Positions 5,512-7,484 of a stretch of DNA of 7,484 bases are shown here, piece by piece. This stretch comes from Acidiphilium sp. CAG:727. Its GTDB lineage: Bacteria; Bacillota; Clostridia; Christensenellales; Borkfalkiaceae. The notes beneath the pieces were generated by a model. It saw nothing but the letters and a program-made list of their open reading frames with translations. It ran no database searches and was not told the DNA's origin. The number at the start of each line of letters is the position of its first letter. Within the stretch, counting starts at the first letter, position 1. A program made the position numbers and the translations under genes. The DNA lies in assembly GCA_000437515.1 (NCBI GenBank), contig FR898477.1, forward strand, positions 1 through 7,484, given 5' to 3'.

Positions 5512-7484
5512 ATGTCCGATTTTTTATCAAAACTCAACGAAGAACAAATACAACCCGTCCTGCAAACCGAGGGCGCGGTTTTGGTTATAGCGGGCGCGGG
5601 CAGCGGTAAAACGAGGGTGTTGACCAGCAGAATAGCGCATATCGTCAAAGACCTCGACGTTTCGCCGTATAACGTGCTTGCGATAACCTTTACGAATAAA
5701 GCCGCCGACGAAATGAAAGAAAGACTTTCTCAAATGATCGACGGCGTAGAAGATATGTGGGTATGCACGATACACTCCATGTGCGTGCGGCTTTTGCGTT
5801 ACGGCGCGGAAAAAATCGGTTACGGCAGAGATTTTTCCATATACTCCGAAACCGACAAAGATAAAGTCGTAAAAAGGGTGATAGTGTCTTTGGGGCTGGA
5901 AGTCGATCAATACGCAAAATCGGCGAAAAATCTCATTTCGGCTAGAAAGACCAAAAATTTATCGATCGAAGAATTCGAAAAAGACAACGCCCGCATGAAA
6001 AATATCGGCGATATCGTCAGGATTATGAAAGGCTACGAAGAAGAATTAAAACGTTCCAACGCCTTCGATTTCGACGATTTACTCATAAAGACACACGAAC
6101 TTTTGTCCGAAGACAGAGAAACTCTCGAAAAATTTTCAAACAGATTCAGATATATTCATATCGACGAGTTTCAGGATACCAACGCCGTTCAGTACGATAT
6201 CGTAAAAATGCTCTCTTACGCGCACGGCAATATTTTCGCCGTCGGCGACGACGATCAGAGTATCTACGGCTGGCGCGGCGCGGATATAAATAACATTCTC
6301 GGTTTTGAAAGAGATTTCAAAAACGCGAAAGTATATAAACTCGAAAGAAACTACCGTTCGACGAAAAAAATTCTCGACGTCGCGAATACGGTAATCAAGC
6401 ATAATACCAACCGTAAAGACAAAACTCTCTGGACGGGCAACGACGACGGCGTAAACCCCGAAGTCTATATCGCCGACGACGAATCGGGCGAGGCGCAATA
6501 TACCGCTATTCAGATAAAAAATCTCGTCGCAAGGGGGTATAAATACTCCGATTTTGCCGTGCTTATGCGTATCAACGCTCTTTCCCGTTCTTACGAACAG
6601 GAATTTATGAAGTATGGGCTTCCCTGCAGGGTTTACGGCGGTTTCAAATTTTTCGAAAGAAAAGAAATCAAAGATCTTACCGCGTATTTAAGGCTGCTTT
6701 GCAACCCCTTGGATAACGAAGCCGTTTTAAGGGTTATCAACGTACCTAAAAGGGGTATAGGCGATAAATCTATCGAAGTATTGCAAAAATACGCCGACGG
6801 CAACGGTTTTTCGGTTTTCGACGGCGTTTTCGACTGCGATTTGCTCGACCTTAACAACGGCGCCAGAAGTAAAATCCGTTCGTTCAAGGATATAATTTCT
6901 TCGCTTATCGTCGATAAAGAAACCATGACGCTCACCGAACTCGTGAAGTCGGTAATCGATAAAACGAACTATATGAGTTGTTTCGAAGAAAAGACCGAAG
7001 AAAACGAAGATAAAAAACGCAACGTAAACGAATTGCTCGCGTCCGTCGAAGAGTTCGAAAAACAGAATCCGCAGGCGTCGCTTTCGGAATATCTCAACGG
7101 GATAACTTTAAGTTCGGATACCGACGAGATAAACGACGGCAATTTCATAACGCTCGCGACCGTACATTCGGTCAAGGGCTTGGAATACAGGGTAGTATTC
7201 GTTTGCGGGCTGGACAGAGAAATTTTCCCGATCGAAAGAAACGGCTCGATAGACGACGATATCGAAGAAGAACGCCGACTTATGTACGTTGCGGTAACCC
7301 GCGCGAGAGAAAGATTGTACATAACGAGGGCGAAAAGCAGGTTTTTATACGGATCGAGAAGACCCACTTTCCAGTCCGAGTTCTTAAACGAAATTTCGGA
7401 TAAAGTGGCGTTGCCGCGCGATTCTTATTCCGTAAATCGCCGATACCCGGATACCGATTATACTCAAAAACCCTCACAATACGG
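5512..7484 (+). CDS. pcrA: UvrD/PcrA-type superfamily 1 DNA helicase (3' end outside window)
   Basis: This is a 3'-5' ATP-dependent helicase of the UvrD/Rep/PcrA family, acting in repair and in clearing replication-transcription conflicts. It is open to the window edge: 657 codons are visible, and family members usually have about 720-750, so the last part of domain 2B/2A and the C-terminal tail are missing. Motifs appear in order: Q-motif LNEEQ (Gln12), Walker A AGAGSGKT (27-34), Ia ITFTNKAADEM (58-68), II DEFQDTN (218-224), III GDDDQSIYGWRG (245-256), IV LERNYRS (277-283), V TVHSVKGLEY (550-559) and VI EEERRLMYVAVTRARE (585-600). GGFKFFERKEIKD and NVPKRGIGD match PcrA best, so I prefer PcrA to UvrD or Rep. 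The ATG at 5512 places the N-terminus as expected, but the ribosome site is weak (GAGAG, three bases away). It lies 63 bases after gyrA, behind the palindrome. No strong promoter is visible in that gap, so it may depend on read-through from gyrBA. Confidence 0.93.
   Translation, partial: MSDFLSKLNEEQIQPVLQTEGAVLVIAGAGSGKTRVLTSRIAHIVKDLDVSPYNVLAITFTNKAADEMKERLSQMIDGVEDMWVCTIHSMCVRLLRYGAEKIGYGRDFSIYSETDKDKVVKRVIVSLGLEVDQYAKSAKNLISARKTKNLSIEEFEKDNARMKNIGDIVRIMKGYEEELKRSNAFDFDDLLIKTHELLSEDRETLEKFSNRFRYIHIDEFQDTNAVQYDIVKMLSYAHGNIFAVGDDDQSIYGWRGADINNILGFERDFKNAKVYKLERNYRSTKKILDVANTVIKHNTNRKDKTLWTGNDDGVNPEVYIADDESGEAQYTAIQIKNLVARGYKYSDFAVLMRINALSRSYEQEFMKYGLPCRVYGGFKFFERKEIKDLTAYLRLLCNPLDNEAVLRVINVPKRGIGDKSIEVLQKYADGNGFSVFDGVFDCDLLDLNNGARSKIRSFKDIISSLIVDKETMTLTELVKSVIDKTNYMSCFEEKTEENEDKKRNVNELLASVEEFEKQNPQASLSEYLNGITLSSDTDEINDGNFITLATVHSVKGLEYRVVFVCGLDREIFPIERNGSIDDDIEEERRLMYVAVTRARERLYITRAKSRFLYGSRRPTFQSEFLNEISDKVALPRDSYSVNRRYPDTDYTQKPSQY

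Overview
The window is bacterial and holds an almost purely housekeeping DNA-topology locus: gyrB, gyrA and the start of a PcrA/UvrD-type helicase, all on the + strand. Before them lies the 3' end of an unidentified membrane-protein gene. The GyrB sequence is of Bacillus/Clostridia type (QTK loop followed by TKLGNSE, Arg in the PLRGK motif). Strong AGGAG-type ribosome sites and a U-tract terminator fit the same group. An uncultured Clostridia-like Firmicute with balanced GC is my inference; no marker in the window settles it.

Layout: 2-637 is the C-terminal 211 codons of a membrane-anchored protein, ending in an intrinsic terminator whose loop contains the stop codon. The 231-base gap 638-868 holds a 61-bp nested inverted-repeat element (686-746) and a good sigma-A-type promoter (TTTACT, 17 bp, TATAAT). 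The promoter's -10 lies in a perfect AT-only inverted repeat except for its TAC centre. gyrB (869-2776, 635 aa) and gyrA (2791-5448, 885 aa) are 14 bases apart and clearly cotranscribed. A perfect 28-bp palindrome without a U-tract separates gyrA from the helicase gene, which starts at 5512 and is cut off by the window end after 657 codons.

The genes fit together. GyrB (ATPase/TOPRIM) and GyrA (breakage-reunion plus DNA-wrapping domain) form the A2B2 gyrase that adds negative supercoils. The helicase unwinds DNA 3'-5' in repair and replication-transcription conflicts. The gyrB-gyrA-helicase order is unlike the Bacillus layout (recF-remB-gyrB-gyrA; pcrB-pcrA-ligA).

I found no mobile element, CRISPR array, tRNA, rRNA or evident new system. 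The observations most worth checking are the near-total absence of the palindromes GGCC and AGCT over 7.5 kb, the dyad at the gyrB promoter, the structured element at 686-746, and departures from normally invariant motifs in both gyrase subunits, including two acidic additions to the GyrA wrapping domain.
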